Below, piece by piece: positions 1-13,224 of a DNA stretch of 64,000 nt (position 1 is its first letter; each line of letters begins with the position of its first letter). Under the pieces are notes generated by a model. The model saw only the letters and a program-made list of their open reading frames with translations, ran no database searches and was not told the DNA's origin. This DNA is from Hermatobates lingyangjiaoensis (Eukaryota; Arthropoda; Insecta; Hemiptera; Hermatobatidae): assembly GCA_026182355.1 (NCBI GenBank), contig JAPFBL010000001.1, positions 806,001 to 870,000 of the forward strand, read 5' to 3'. Position numbers and translations under genes: made by a program.

Positions 1-413
1 TCAAATATAAAAAATACAGTGTGTTTGAGTTTTCTTATATGTTATAAAGTTTATATTTTCGGTTGTCTGTTTAAACTGAAAAAAATCTTGTATATATCGT
101 ATGTATTTAATAAAAATACGTGGATGTTTTTTATGTAATACACCTACTAGGACGACTTGTTGAATGTATCACAAGTATTGTTAATGGTTTGATTGTTTGC
201 ATTCAGTATCTACAGTTTATAGACCTTCACTTTTAGTAATGTTCTAGGAGAATATCTGGTTCATTTTTTATTTGGCACCCATATTGGTTGCTTGTGGTAG
301 CCTTCATTACATCAGGGTTCATGCAATTTACCTGATTCTGGTACCTGGACCAGGTTTGCCAGTGTTTGCAACGTGCTCGCCCCTGGACTGGTAGATCTGT
401 AGTTCTATTCTAG

Positions 414-600
414 CCCTCGATTTACACCGACGGAAGGGAAATAAATGTGACTGAAACATCCCTCAGAGAGGATGTTAAGCCGTCGGTGCCGAGCCTGTAC
501 GATGTCAGGTGTTCAAAATACACTTGAGTTGGGCAAAATGTAGGACTTTGATGTAATATTATTATTTTGTATCATAAAGGGTCAATGTTCAGCCGATGTG
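414..600 (+). repeat. SINE-like interspersed repeat, copy 1
   Basis: The stretch containing ATGTTAAGCCGTCGG and CCTGTACGATGTCAGG recurs, reverse-complemented and diverged, at 15935-16145. Both copies share the order of blocks: an AATAAAT stretch, an AGAGAGGATGTT/AGAGGACGTT block, CTGTACGATGTCAGG, and AATACACTTG. A second occurrence of the same ordered blocks supports an interspersed repeat. A tRNA-like head may extend upstream to about 290, but I cannot fix it. The exact family is not recognised. Confidence 0.6.
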
Positions 601-2629
601 TGATCTCTTATGAGACTTCCTCTGCAACCTAACTTAAATTTACCAGATTCATGTTTAATATAGTACCTAACAGCATTCATGCTAGTAACCGACAGCTGTA
701 CACCCTTTCCGAAGAGCGGTGTGCACATTATTTTTCACATGAAAACCTCCAGTCAAGGCAATAATTCAACCCTCTCATTTTCAGCACAAATGACAAACTT
801 TAAGTCATACTTGACCCTGTGTTAAAGAAAAAACTGAAAAAGTCCTTCCTCAAAAAAAAATCGTTTTTTGTTATTACATAAATATATTTTCAAATAGTAC
901 CTCTTGTGATCTACTCTTGAACTAGACTTGGATCCATACTACTATTTGGCGCATACTTTAGAACAATTATGTAAATTCAATTAATATTCTTCATTGAGCA
1001 CTGTTAATTACAAAATGACAAGATGAATAAATTAGTTAAAATTTGAAGTTTAAAACAATAAATGTAAGTATTGAATTTACATTTGCAGTATCAATACCAT
1101 GATAATCAATTAAATAATACGACAATAAAAGTTGATTTTATGGATAGTCTTATTAATTATCTTATCGCTTAGTATTCTATATAATTTGATTACACATCTT
1201 ATAATCCTTGTAAATTTAAACCTTATAATCGATTTGAAACATATATTAATTAATGGCAGTTGTATTGCTCATAAATGTATGCGTGTCAACAGTCGTTGAA
1301 TGCTCATGGTTGGTGACTAACATGATTGTCACCATTTTGTTGTTGTTAAGCATTTATATACGCCCTAATTTTTTATTGTAGATAGTTCTGTACGAACTTG
1401 TTTTTATAAAATTTAGTTTATTTTGCTTGATAAAAAAATTACATATTTTATAATTTTATAACAATAACTATAAATTGTTATAGTGTAAAGTTTATAATTG
1501 CAGCCTACTTAATGTTTTTGTGAGGCGCACTTACTTTCATTTCAAGCAGTCTTTCTATAAGCAGTCTAACTAATATGCTTAAAATAAATAAATAAAAACA
1601 TATTGCAAATGATTTTGCAGCCATAAGAAATATTTTATTTTGTAAAACAGCCCACTGAAGAAGAAGGATAACGTTCTGGAGAGACTCCACTGCCTTCAAA
1701 TAATTTGCTATTCTATTAGAAATACTATCCAGGCAGTATACACATATATTTTGTTTTAAATTATATTTTAATGTGTTTGTACAGCAATACATTGCTTCTA
1801 ATAATTTCTACGTTTGATAGCAATAAATCATTATGTGTTTGATATTCATTGATATTAGCACTTTAATGAGGGAAGTTTAGAAGTCGTTATGCCATTCTGA
1901 GTTATTATGTTATAATTGTAATTAACTTCTAATTATTATTATTTCGTCTATACTGTGCTTTTTAGCATTACTATGAAGTAATTATTAATTAAGTTGTCCC
2001 ATTTTTACAAAAAGTTATAATTCTTTTATATGTCAGTGCCGACTATTTATATGTTTAAACAATATTGAATTCTAAGTAGAAACTTATCATTTGAGTATAA
2101 AAAAGTCAATATACTTGTTATAAGAATGCAACATTAACTTATGGATAAATAATATTTATTATAAATAATAATAAACAATGCGATAGTTAAATAATAATAC
2201 AAAATAAATAATAGTTAATTAATAATCGTTAAATGAATAGATATTGTTGGTACAATAGAAGCTAGTATAAGTTAAGTCATAATTTGAACACAGAACTTTG
2301 TGGTAAAAACCACAACAGTGATAGCTATTTCAAATTAATTAACGACTTTCTGTCTAATTTTGTTAACATATTCCTTTGTCAGTTTAGATCTGACTGTTTA
2401 ACTGTAAATTTCTTTACAGTTGGGACCATTTCTTGGAACCATATGTGTCTCATATGTGAATTGAAAAATTAACAAGACTTCAAGAAAATATGACATTAAA
2501 ATTAATTAGAAACTAAAAAATGGGAACAAGATGGACACAAGGATACTTTTGGTTTGATTAACTAGCTAAAGAATTACTAACTTAATCCTAGTTTAAATCA
2601 TTATGTTACCTTGAGTATTGTTAGAACAG
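601..2629. other. AT-rich DNA, no gene recognised
   Basis: Low-complexity AT-rich sequence with many TTAAT/AATAAT runs. The open frames here (for example 1505-1792 on the minus strand and 2284-2472 on the plus strand) have no recognisable domain and biased hydrophobic/Asn/Lys composition expected from AT-rich noise. Confidence 0.6.
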
Positions 2630-2885
2630 CTTGGGTTACAGATTAATAGAGACGGTTCTAAGTTATGTAGCGGAGGGGAGGTTTAGTGGTTTGTTTGGGT
2701 GGTGTCCAGTAGCACCAGGTGTGACCCCGACCCCCCCAGTCACCGACAAACTACCCCAAACAACTCTTATTTATTGCTCCCCTTCAGTAGTAGACCCCTG
2801 GCCTTCCAACCGGCCGGCCATGCTCCACGTCGGGTCAGACAACCCATGTATTTACTGTAAACAACCGCATCTTAGGCAAAGGTAA
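2630..2885. promoter_or_regulatory. GC-rich island, candidate conserved non-coding element
   Basis: G+C rises sharply here, with CCCCGACCCCCCCAGTCACC and CCAACCGGCCGGCCATG. An 84-codon open frame covers it but has proline-rich, low-information composition and no recognised motif. I read it as one of the series of GC-rich islands in this window. It could instead be a fragment of an unknown repeat. Confidence 0.3.
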
Positions 2886-3020
2886 TTTCAAAAACCTTAT
2901 TTCACTTATCTATTATTGAAATTTATATATGTTCTACGTGTATAAATAACTCCATCTCATCTACTGGTTATATGAAATAATTAATACAGAATCTCAAAAA
3001 TAGATTTTCTTCTACAGTAA

Positions 3021-3530
3021 TGTGACAGTGTCACGTGTTCATTCAAACTAGACAGTTATTGCTGAAATCTGCAAGGCCATTTCTTTGCATAAAAAACTTT
3101 AATGTAATACTTCGTTTTTCGCACCTCAGACTTGGGACCATATGCTGTTCAGCTGCCAAATTTTAAACCAAGAGCGACATAGTTTTATGACAACGACAAT
3201 AACATTTTGAAATGACTGGCGTCTAGCTAATAGCACCACAGTACAAAACAATGAACTCTTTCAAAACTTTAAAAAATTTGTAGACGTCATAGACAATGAA
3301 AAAAATTATAATATCATTTTAATGTTAAATTTGATGTTATATATAATGTAATATTATATCATGTAATATACTATATGGAGCATGCAGCAAAAAAAAAGTA
3401 GATTTCCTGTTTGAAAATTATATATGTCTGCTAATGAAAAAGTTTTTTAAATAAAAACTGCAACATTAGCAATGAAAGTGAATTTTGAACCTGAAAGCCT
3501 AACCGAGTCGTGCTAAATTTTTGGTTTGTT
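3021..3530 (+). repeat. Interspersed repeat R, copy with internal insertion
   Basis: The left part, from GTGTCACGTGTTCATTCAAA to about 3115, and the right part, around 3480-3525 (GAACCTGAA...CCGAGTC), match in the same order the two ends of a shorter copy at 8195-8392. The copy here holds about 300 extra AT-rich bases between the matching blocks. The right-end block also resembles the tail of the tRNA-derived SINE at 14735-14872, so a SINE-type element is plausible. Confidence 0.5.
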
Positions 3531-4080
3531 TCTACTTCACGGTCGATACCATTATCAATAGATATATTTGAAGTGAGTCTTTGTCATTGCTTTTCGATGT
3601 GTTAATCTGAATTTGACGTATAGTTTGCATCCAACATACAAAGATAGAAACACAAAAACTTAGTCAAAAAATTGACAATCATCGCCATAAGGAAGAGAAA
3701 TGATCCAGGAGTCTTGGCTTACCTCCTGTACGGCTCACTTGTTGTGAATGAGACAAGAATTTAAGTTTCAAAATGATGTTCAGAGTCATGAGGAATATTT
3801 TTTATTACTTTACTTACTTTATTTTACTTACTTATATGTTTTATTACTCTGTGAATACGCGTTTTTGAATATTTTGTTCAGTTTTAAGAACAAATTATGT
3901 AAAAGAGTTATTAAAAGCATCCTGGACAATGTTTGGTTATGCAAGAGTTCATAATGATACTTATAAGCTTCATTTTGAATTCTAGTTTTTGAATTTAGGA
4001 GGAACTAAAATTGAAACACCGAGTACCTCAAACAAAATAATGACATGTACAATATTTGTGTGTTTCATTTGACTTTGTAA

Positions 4081-4460
4081 CATGGGGAGAGTGATAAAGA
4101 GACTGAGTGTATGGCCTAAGTCAGGTTACGACGTGCAGTGTGACGCTAGGGAAGCGAGGCTTTGTCTGTAAGGGCCCATGTGGCTGAGGTCTGATTAATC
4201 ACGAAGTCGAAGGGTCAAAGAGACGAAGCCGTCTGAATAGCAAGCTCGGGTCGAGCGCGCCTAACGAGACACTGTATCATCTCGCCTTCTCTTAATCAGC
4301 ACCTCACCTGCATCCCTCAAACACAAATTTGAATATTGATGGTTTCAAAATTAATGGAACCGTCTCGAAGGCGAGAGGCGCATAATTAACAAGTATCAAG
4401 CTCACGGCTGGCCTCATTTAAATAATTCTGACCGGAGGCCGTGATGGCAACCGTGAGAGG
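4081..4460. promoter_or_regulatory. GC-rich island with homeodomain-type sites
   Basis: A compositionally distinct block in AT-rich surroundings. It contains the palindrome GATTAATC (4193-4200), TTAATCAGC, CATAATTAAC, and a pair GGCTGGCCTC / GGAGGCCGTGATGG. There is no convincing open frame. Clustered TAAT cores in a GC-rich context resemble arthropod developmental enhancers, but function is inferred from composition only. Confidence 0.35.
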
Positions 4461-4699
4461 AGACGTTCATGTTCACTATCTATGCAAATACTCACTAGCC
4501 AATCATCACAGCGCCCCAACCACACATAAATTAATAACTTTACATCTGTCACACCTGCCTTTCACTTGCACTTATCATTTCCTTTGCTTCAATCAATATG
4601 ACACATTACTTTACATGAATAACAAGCATTATGCTACAGTACACTATTATGTTATATTTGTCGTATTGACAAACATTCTTTTAAACCAATTTTGATATT

Positions 4700-7350
4700 T
4701 TGCCTGACCACAAAGCTCAAAAACCCTTAAACCATCACATTGCGCAAAAATAAATTATATTATATATTAATATGGATTTTTCCAATTTTCTTTCATGCAT
4801 AGGTATTTTAATTTATTAAAAATTGAAACCAATGTAGCCTACATGGACTACATGGACCTTTAAGAGCTAACTGTAGATTATTGGGGCACGAGAGAAATAA
4901 TAGTATTTTCAGGGTTCATGGCATGTGCTTGGGGCTTCATATTAAGTTTATATGATTTATCAGTATAGTATAACCAAAAATATATCACAACAACAATTTA
5001 TTTGAGCATACTTCATGAAATGTTAATAAAGAAATATTTTGTTATTGGTTTTCAAAAATGTTTGCATTTCGTCGAAATCATGTTAATGTGATAAAATTAT
5101 TTCATAGTTATACTTTTTATTACAAAAAAAAATATTTATAAATTTTATTTGAAAATTTACATAGTAATGTTTTTTAAATATCAGGGGAGTTGGAAAGTTG
5201 GGGTTCACAAGCCAAAAAGGTTGAGAAGCATTTATCTAAATTGTCACTACTCACCTACAATGTTTAATTCACTTTTATAACAGTATAACATAATTAAGAT
5301 GCTACTCTTAAATATATACGAGTAAAATACATAACAGTCACAAAATTTAATGTAGAAACTGTACATTTTTAATATTTTATTTTTAATTATTAATATTATT
5401 TAATATTTTTAATCACCTTGTCAACCAATTATTTTATATTTTGGTTTATATATGTCACGTATTTTCGCATTAAAAATGCGTACTAAACACTTTTAAGGGT
5501 TGATCCTTTCAAAGAATAGCGAAGGAAAAGAAGAAATTTATGGCATAGAAGAAAGGGTGGATTTCAGAGAGTGGGAGAAATGATTCTAGGGATGTAAACA
5601 TTCCACAAACTGACATACCTTGCGGAGTGAATCCCCTAACAGCTTCCTGCTTTAGAATGTAAATAAACCTAATTAAGAGTTAATTAAATTTCAAAGATAT
5701 GTTTAGCAATATTAACTATCAATACTATGTTTAATAATATATTTTTCTTTAAATATTCCTTTAGTTTATATCATTCATTAACTATTTATTTGAGCATTCT
5801 TCATTAAATATCTGAAAAAATACTTATCTTTCTTCGCTTGACCGTCTTTCGGGTTCCTTACTCGTTCTCAAAATACTGATTACGATTTCTGCAAGGAATT
5901 AAGTACAAATAAGTTTTGAGCATGTATACGCTCAACAAATGGAGTCGTTTCGAACTAACTACCATTTTCGAACAGAGTGAGAATATCATATGGCATTTTA
6001 AATTCATAAATTTGAATAAGCAGGTAATATATACATAATACATAATTTATGTATTATGAATACATAGATTCGTCAAGAAAGTTAGTCGGATTTATGTATT
6101 TCTAAAAAAATTTAACTATATACAAATTATTTTGTTATTATTTATTTATTATGGTACAACAGTGATTAAATCCGAAGATGTGACCATCAAGATTTCAAGT
6201 AATTTTGTAGAGTTAGACGTCGCTTTTTGTCTGCCTGATATTTATATTTTATTTAATAGATTATTAATATTATCAATACAAACATATATTTTTAGTGGAT
6301 AAATGAAATTGATGGTCTAACTGTATTAATCAGAAACAATTAATCTGAAAGTTTCAGCATTGTTAAAAAAGGGAATGATTTGATGGAAATAACATGGTAA
6401 TAATTGGTAGAATAAGCCTCGTGCAATGGCTTTCATTTAATCAGTAATTTTCAGAACTTTAATCTGTTAACTTCTCTAGTCAAAAAACGCCTAGCCACAG
6501 CTGGCGACATAACGTTGACTGACCATAGTAATTTTAATTCTGAGAACAAGACTAGTTCACAAATTTCAGAATGACTCAAAATTATCATTCAAAAAAAAAT
6601 AAATAAAAAAATATTAACAACATAGTGAAACTACTTAACTATATTTGGAAAAACATATTTCGTTAAAATACATTAAAAAATTTTGTATTAATTCATTACT
6701 GGGCATAGATGAGTCCCTAATAAATTCAATCTGACTTTTTAAAACATATTATTAAAATAAAAACAACCAGTGACTTTGAAAGTTTGAAACTTAACAAAAA
6801 CAAAAATGTAGATAAGAAAACAAACTTTCAGTTTTCAGTTCATCTTGCAATAACTTAATTAAATCGTTATGGTGAATTTAGTAAACAGAGGCTTGGCATC
6901 AAAACTAACCTGCACTATCCTCAACAGCTACAAGTATATCTAAGAGTTTTCTCAACAACACAAACATTAATCTTTGAATTTGTTTAAAACTAATCAAATG
7001 GCTTAATAAAATGCTAATTAATTGCATAGAACATTTTTAATTAATTGAGACAATAGAACTTGCTATAAGGCTTCTTCGGTAGTCCATTAATAATAATCAT
7101 TACATGTTTGCTTTCATATTTCCCTTAAGTTCGTTTTTTTAAAAATCTCCAAAACAACAGATTTTTCATTTTCCGTTTATCATTGTGATGATTTTTTAAA
7201 GTTGTAAAGTTACATGTTATTTACGTCTTGTAGTTGTATTTAGGTCCCAACTATAGCAAGAAGTTGACAAATGTAAATAACACCTTTCATCGTAAATAAC
7301 TGGTCTACATCTAAGTCTCACTTATATTCATATTTACGGTGTTTATTGTG
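4700..7350. other. AT-rich DNA, no gene recognised
   Basis: AT-rich sequence without recognisable domains, RNA genes or clear repeats. Short open frames such as 5858-6043 (-) show no motif. Confidence 0.6.
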
Positions 7351-7359
7351 AATGATATA

Positions 7360-7506
7360 TATATGACTTTGTGTCGGTCGGAAGACACTTCCACGTCTCC
7401 GCTCCTGTGTTCTTTTTCCTTTTCCTACCTTTCCTAAGGACGGTGTGATAGCCGAAACGATCGATAATAGTAAGTGTTAGTCTCTTTTTTGTTTCTTATG
7501 ATAACT

Positions 7507-7517
<11 letters not shown>
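7360..7517 (+). repeat. PLE-type terminal unit, family H, with hammerhead-like core
   Basis: A unit lying between (TA)n tracts. At 7434-7457 it shows CTAAGGA, one extra base, then a short GGT/GCC hairpin and GAAA, followed by CGATCG. This matches the CTGANGA-N-helix II-GAAA layout seen in the other units of the window, with a substituted first box. The unit ends in TTTTATATATA, running into the (TA)n tract. Confidence 0.5.
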
Positions 7518-7544
<27 letters not shown>

Positions 7545-7642
7545 TGTTTTATGTATATATATATATATATACATACTATTATATACTATACTAATATATA
7601 CTGTTATATATATATATATATATATACTGTATATATATACTG
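7515..7642. repeat. (TA)n microsatellite, interrupted
   Basis: About 125 bases of TA/TATAC repeats. The overlapping open frames with runs of Ile-Tyr are translations of the microsatellite and are not genes. It separates family H from the PLE-2 fragment. Confidence 0.9.
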
Positions 7643-8043
7643 TTTCCGTGTACAGGTCCTGAGGCAGATTGATCAGACTAATTCGAAAGTTACTCTGAGA
7701 GCTTCAGAAGAAGCACTTATTAGTCTTCTGGGCGGTAGATCGGCTCCTGGGCTTAACCTCAATCGTTGATTTTTTTTTTTTTTTTTAAAGTTGTTATCAG
7801 CTTTTAATTTTATTTTAGTTAAATGTTTTCTTTTTTAATTTTTATTTGGCTTTTATTTCTTTATCGTCCCTGTCTACCTTCCCTCCGAAAGTTGGCTACA
7901 CTGTTTGAGTGCTTCAGTTCGAACGCCAAGTCAGTCGTTATCAGCCTTTGGAGAGATTCACTTCTTTTCCTGAAGACAAGGACATCGAAATATAGTAGTG
8001 AGTTCAGTGGTTTCCTTTCTATGTGTTCTTTTTTAAATTCTAG
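7643..8043 (+). pseudogene. PLE-2 fragment: end of GIY-YIG domain plus 3' UTR
   Basis: The first 127 bases encode the last ~38 residues of a PLE endonuclease, ending ...SLLGGRSAPGLNLNR and a stop at 7767-7769. The longer copy at 25595-25872 encodes the same C-terminus (VLRQID.TNSKVTLRASEEAL) preceded by FVYVGLASTKLSLR, a YVG-type GIY-YIG half-motif. Here the domain is cut by the (TA)n tract on its 5' side. The 3' UTR carries a hammerhead-like layout at 7958-8001: TCACT, CTGAAGA, extra C, weak hairpin, GAA, ATATAG, then AGTGA complementary to TCACT. It is a 5'-truncated insertion and non-functional. Confidence 0.65.
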
Positions 8044-8066
8044 TTTATATATATATATATATATAT
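8044..8066. repeat. (TA)n microsatellite
   Basis: A short pure TA tract at the junction between the plus-strand PLE-2 3' end and an inverted copy of the same end. Confidence 0.9.
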
Positions 8067-8192
8067 CAATAAATGAAACGATTCCACGAACTAAATAAAC
8101 TATATTGATAAAAAGAACACACAGAAATGAAACAGGAACTCACTATTATATTTCGATGAGAAGAAAGGAATCGCTCCGCAGGAAGACAACGA
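8067..8192 (-). repeat. Inverted PLE-2 3'-end fragment
   Basis: Read on the minus strand, this repeats the 3' UTR of the element at 7643-8043: GAAATATAATAGTGAG and an imperfect match to GTGTTCTTTT. The two 3' ends meet at the (TA)n tract. The same terminal sequence (GAAACGATTC...CGAACT) recurs at 20557-20625. The CTGAAGA box is degenerate. Confidence 0.55.
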
Positions 8193-8194
8193 CA

Positions 8195-8385
8195 TTGTGA
8201 CACGTGTTCATTCAAACTAGACAGTTATTGTGAAATCTACAGATTATTTTTCTTTCTGAAATAATCTCTAATGTAATACTTAGTTTTTCTAAAATACAAA
8301 ATTGTATATTTCTATGTACCGAAATGTTGACAATGAGAGTTTAATGTGAACCTGAAGAACTGACCGAGTCCTGATAAACTTCAAT

Positions 8386-8392
<7 letters not shown>
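8195..8392 (+). repeat. Interspersed repeat R, short copy
   Basis: Starts with GACACGTGTTCATTCAAA and ends with CTGACCGAGTCCTGATAAAC. Both ends match the copy at 3021-3530 in the same order. The terminal block also matches GAACTGACCAAGTCCCAATA at about 14837-14856 in the SINE. It runs into a (TA)n tract at 8390-8422. Confidence 0.55.
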
Positions 8393-8424
<32 letters not shown>

Positions 8425-8429
8425 TGTAT

Positions 8430-8650
8430 CAATGATCAAACCACAATAAGAAATGGGAAAACAAGACTAAGATCTTTCAACCGTAACAAGCGGTCTTCGT
8501 CAGAGTCAAAAACCCAACTGTCAGTTAGGTTTTTGACTCTGACGAAGACCGCTTGTTACAGTTGAAAGATCTTAGTCTTGTTTTCCCATGTCTTATTGTG
8601 GTTTGATCATTGATTGTTATTTCACGTGTTTATGTGAAATCTTTTTATAT
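8430..8650. repeat. PLE family A inverted pair with two hammerhead-like cores
   Basis: Near-perfect palindrome: arms 8430-8520 and 8522-8612, followed on the right by the rest of the tail, with the hairpin ATTTCAC...GTGAAAT, and TA repeats. Each arm holds the ribozyme-like layout (minus 8465-8507, plus 8535-8577): GACT, CTGACGA, extra A, a GACCG/CGGTT-type hairpin (CAGTT in the right arm), GAA, palindrome AGATCT, T, and AGTC pairing with GACT. Flanked on the left by (TA)n at 8390-8422. Confidence 0.75.
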
Positions 8651-9280
8651 AGATGTATGTGTGTTTTCCATTAAAGAGAACGAAATTCTAGGCATTAACG
8701 ATTTCCTGACTGAGAGGTATGATCTTATGGACTAATTTCGTACTATCAGAGGATAATAAGACGAGTTTGGCGATGAGGTCTAAAAATGAAACTAAAGAGA
8801 TACATAAAATATATTTACACACTTACAGTTTCAAAGTATTGGTTTAGACGTCATCAAATAAAACAGAAGACATAGAACTCTGGTAGGACAACCGAAAAAC
8901 TGTTATAATGGTTAAACCAAAAATGTGAGACTGCAGGTGTATAACCCTATTGAGTGTTTTTATCTAATTTTAAGAAGCCAAGAACATGGAGCTTAACATG
9001 AAATGGAATAAGAACAAAAACTGAAACCTGTACTCTGATTGACCAATAAGGCAAGTTCATTGGACCATCAGAAATCATATCCACTAAGGAAGTTTATATA
9101 AGCATCCTTCCAGAAGAAGTTTTTTATCTGACGATTACCAACGTAATTATTGGTCGAAAGCTCGAATGAATTAATGTCCCTGGACAATTGATGTGGAAGC
9201 TCCAACCACAAGATAGATGAATCACCCGCAAGATCGAGGCCACCAGCTCAAAAATCGTGAGAGCAAAAGCTACTGCTACT

Positions 9281-9287
9281 TTTAACA

Positions 9288-9320
<33 letters not shown>
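9281..9320. repeat. (TA)n microsatellite
   Basis: TA tract directly abutting the family B inverted pair. Confidence 0.9.
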
Positions 9321-9600
9321 CTTAAAATAAACAGTGACACATAGACTGAAACAAAACAAAAGACTCACTTTTCAATATTTCGACCGTAATGGTGGTCGTC
9401 CTCAGAAGAAGAAGTGAATTGACGGAGGGACGACAGTGAGTTGACTGTCGTCCCTCCGTCAATTCACTTCTTCTTCTGAGGACGACCACCATTAAGGTCG
9501 AAATATTGAAAAGTGAGCCTTTTGTTATGTTTCAGTCTATGTGTCACTGTTTATTTTAAGTGTTATCTGTCCTGCCGGACCGTTTTTCGTTTATCATGGT
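9321..9600. repeat. PLE family B inverted pair with two hammerhead-like cores
   Basis: Near-perfect palindrome 9321-9560, symmetric about 9440/9441, then a short unpaired tail to a second TA tract at 9600-9614. Each arm (minus 9365-9417, plus 9464-9516) has TCACTT, then CTGAGGA, extra C, hairpin GACC/GGTC, GAA, ATAT, T, and AAGTGA complementary to TCACTT. The sequence is otherwise unrelated to family A, so the shared layout is informative. Confidence 0.75.
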
Positions 9601-9614
9601 ATATATATATATAC

Positions 9615-9770
9615 TTGCGTCCCTTCGTCAATCCACTTCTTCTCCTGAGGGCAAATACCATTACTGTCGATGTATTGAAAAGTGAGTCCTAATTGGTACT
9701 TTTCTTTTCATTTTATTTGTCACAGTTTATGTTAAGTTGTAATTGTCCTTCTGGATCCATTTCTTTATAT
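9615..9770 (+). repeat. Degenerate PLE family B copy
   Basis: Follows a TA tract and matches the right arm of the family B pair with many changes: CAATCCACTTCTTCTCCTGA, then TATTGAAAAGTGAG and a GTCACAGTTTATGTTAAG tail. The core reads CTGAGGG and its hairpin is decayed. Confidence 0.6.
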
Positions 9771-12700
9771 AGTTAATAGAAATTTAATTCCATTAGTTCA
9801 AAAGTAATTATTTGTTTTTTTTATTTTTTTTATCTAAATAGCCTTTTTATGTTTCCTGGAAGCAGGTACAATAATTCTGCAAATTGCTATTGTCGTAATT
9901 ACTGTTGATTATATTAACAGTTTCCATATTAAAAAAAAAGCATAAATTGATTCTTTACTTGTATTCTTCAACATGTTTCTGTCTAACATGGTTCATCTCC
10001 TGAATAGGTCATACTGAATATACATTAATTGCATTAAATCCTTTTATTTTCTTATATCTTTATTTATCCTTCCGTCGCATTATTTCTTCGCTCTTTTCTT
10101 ATACATTGTAGGTGATCTTTCTTGGATTTTCTTCTCAATTTTGTACATCTACTTTTTTATTTATTTGCTTGATTTCATTTCCCTTTAATATATTATAAGC
10201 TTCTTTCATTCTCATAAAACATGCCATTTGGTGCACTCTTATTTCGATTACTCTGATAGCAGGAAATTATTTCGTAAGATCAGATCTCCCAGTATGACGA
10301 TCATGAATACAATTCTGTGGTTCACTTTATTCAAACAGGTCTTAAGGAAGATCAGCTACTAATCTGCAATAATATAACAAGATTTCACAATAAATATGTA
10401 AAATATAAAACAGCGTTCACGCTACAGTACACTACTGAACACTAATCCTCTGCGCTTGTATATGTACAATTTATATGAAATAAAAATTATACATAATGAT
10501 GATTAATAAATTTTGAATTATTTAGTATTAGAAAATATTTTTTTTGAAACCTGAATTTTGTCCCTGAATTAAATAGTGAGTAGTTACAATTCTTACAATA
10601 TTTTCTTTTTTTTATATTTTTAAAGAAATAGAAAAATAATGTTACAATCACCTTCTTCTCATGCCAATACGTTATTTTTTTGTATGTAGTTTATGAAATT
10701 CACCTTTGGTGAAAAGAAGCAACTATTGGACAGTTGGGGTATATGAAGAAGCCTTAAAAAAGAGTTTGTTTTCCTGTTTGGATTCAGAAACCTTGCAATG
10801 CTTCCAATAACCGTTCAACATATTATTAGGCCTCTATTTCTCTCTCAAAAGAAGAATTAAATAGAATGACTTATACAAATTTTCCAACCTTCCTGAATCA
10901 ATTTTGAAAAACTGTTTATACATCATTATTAATTACTTCAGCTTTTTATATTTTTCTTCTCCTGATATCAAATTTTATTGAAAATATAGAATAAAAAAGG
11001 TAATGTCAAGTACTGTCCTTTATTCAGAAAAAATTTTTAGATTTATATTCCAGTACTAGAAATATTAGATATTCACTTTACAGTAATATATTATTTGAAA
11101 GATATTAACCTGGTGTTGTAGGCTACCTTGTGAGTATATAAAAACTTTAACGTAACTACGCAGTGTACCTAAATATTATTGCCCTTGAATAGACATAGCT
11201 ATGTATGAGCTCGCTACCTCATGATCAAGTTTATATTAGAGGGAAAAACACAAGATAATAATACTGAAAATTATTGAATGCTCTAATGTTTATTTTCATT
11301 TATGTATTTGAGGTATCTACACCGGCATCTTAAAGTTAAAACTTAACAATCAAACTACATGAAGTTTAATTTTCTTTTGACTTTTTTAAAAATAATTACA
11401 GTATTTAAGAAAAAATACAATTAAATATTCAACAATTTTTTAGCATTGTTTAATTTTATAAGTTTGACAAGATGTCGTTATTAGCTATGAAATCAATTAC
11501 CTAGATGTGTTTAAAAATATTATCGTTATCATCAAAGTTAGATATGTTTAAAAAGCAATTAGCTTATTATAATATTAATAATTATAATAGGTTATATTTC
11601 TTATAATAGAATATGACATTAATTATGATAATATTACTACTATAATGCTCAGTATTTCCATGGTAAAATACTACCATTTAGGTTGATAGTTAACTGTAAT
11701 TTTGGTAAACGTGGTTTGTCATTTGTGTATTTATGCGATTTAAACAGGCTTACAGATGAATTAAAATACATTACGTATTATGTAAAATACATTACATTAC
11801 GTAAAGTACATTAAAATTCAAGTATCAAATGACACCGTATATAGTTTATGCTACTAGATAAAACTAAAAGGCAAACTATCTTATCTTAATTAGTTACACT
11901 TATTATAATAAAAAAGATTTTTTTTTTTAAGGAACATTACAGTATAAGAGTATTAATGTTATAAAGTAGCTTGCCCAAAACGAAACATAAAGCGACGCAA
12001 AATAACAGGTGAGTTCAACTGCAGGTGTTAGGAACAATTACAATTCCTTAAAGTTAAGGAATTGTATTACATCAATGTATTACATTATGTTATTACAGTT
12101 ATATTATTAGTTAAGGTATTAAGGTATTAATTACATCAATGGAATAATGTATAAATGAATGAATCATTATCAGCTCATGAACGAAAAGCCTAATATAAAG
12201 CTGGCATTGCAACAATAACTGCATCACAACATGTAAGCAAACGCAAACTCCATTTTTACATGCTTACGGTCTTTTTGAGATCTTGAAACCTTAGAAGATG
12301 TCATGAAGAAGAATGTTACGAGGTAAATTTTAGCAAAAAGATCAAAAATTGTAACCGATTAAGTTTCTTTTTTTTATTCTTGTCTAAAGTCATTTATTTT
12401 ACGTATATTTTTTTGCTAATGATTTTCTTTTGGGTATTTCATTGCTTTTGACGTCGAAATTTTCACAAAACTACTGTATTCATGAACGAAAATAGATTGG
12501 TTATTAATACAGCATACACAAGAATACATCCTGTCAAAGTGATGAAAAAAAGTGTCAAAAATGTAATGTTTATACACTATCACTTTTTACGTACTTATGT
12601 TCTATTTTTTAAGATTTTATACACCAAAACTAGATCAAAAACATACCTAAGAAGATATGTTCCACTTGATACAAATTAGATATGATAGGAGCATTCCTCA

Positions 12701-13220
12701 AGTCGGAAGAGTAACAAATACAGATAGACTCTAGATTCATACATTTATCCATTAATAACTTTAATATATTGCTGAGCATTATATCAACTTATTGAATTTT
12801 GTATTGATGGTATGTTAAACATGCAACTGAATACAGCTACAGATATCTGAAATGTATGCCTCAAAATAAAAATACAGTCCCTCAAGCAACTGAATATTCC
12901 TGTATTCATTTTTTTTTATATAATTGCTGTAATTAAATAGAGCAACAATTAGAAAAGTATTAAATTTTAAATAAGTTTATAACATATACTTATATAACAT
13001 ATATGCTAAATGTTATTCACTATTTTATTCATTTAACTTTGTTTTTAATGAAAACATAATTCTTTTTTTTTTTTAGTTGCATAACTTTGAAAAACATTAA
13101 TATGACTTATGTTTATTTGGTTTATTTTAAAACTTAATGAAGCATGAATTATGCCAGTTAAGTAAGCAACATTCTTATTGAGTAAACAAACAGATATGTA
13201 TTTGGAATGTGGATCGTTAA
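9771..13220. other. AT-rich DNA, no gene recognised
   Basis: About 3.4 kb of AT-rich sequence. No domain-bearing open frame, RNA gene or clear repeat family was recognised. Short frames such as 12482-12679 (+) have no motif. Confidence 0.55.
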
Positions 13221-13224
13221 CCCC

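Noticed and set aside
2631..2885. 84-codon Pro-rich frame
   Set aside because: Composition follows the GC-rich island; no motif. No stop-free extension or splice evidence.
7474..7769. Overlapping frames with Tyr-Ile repeats
   Set aside because: Most of their length is translated (TA)n. Only the last ~38 residues are PLE-derived, annotated separately.
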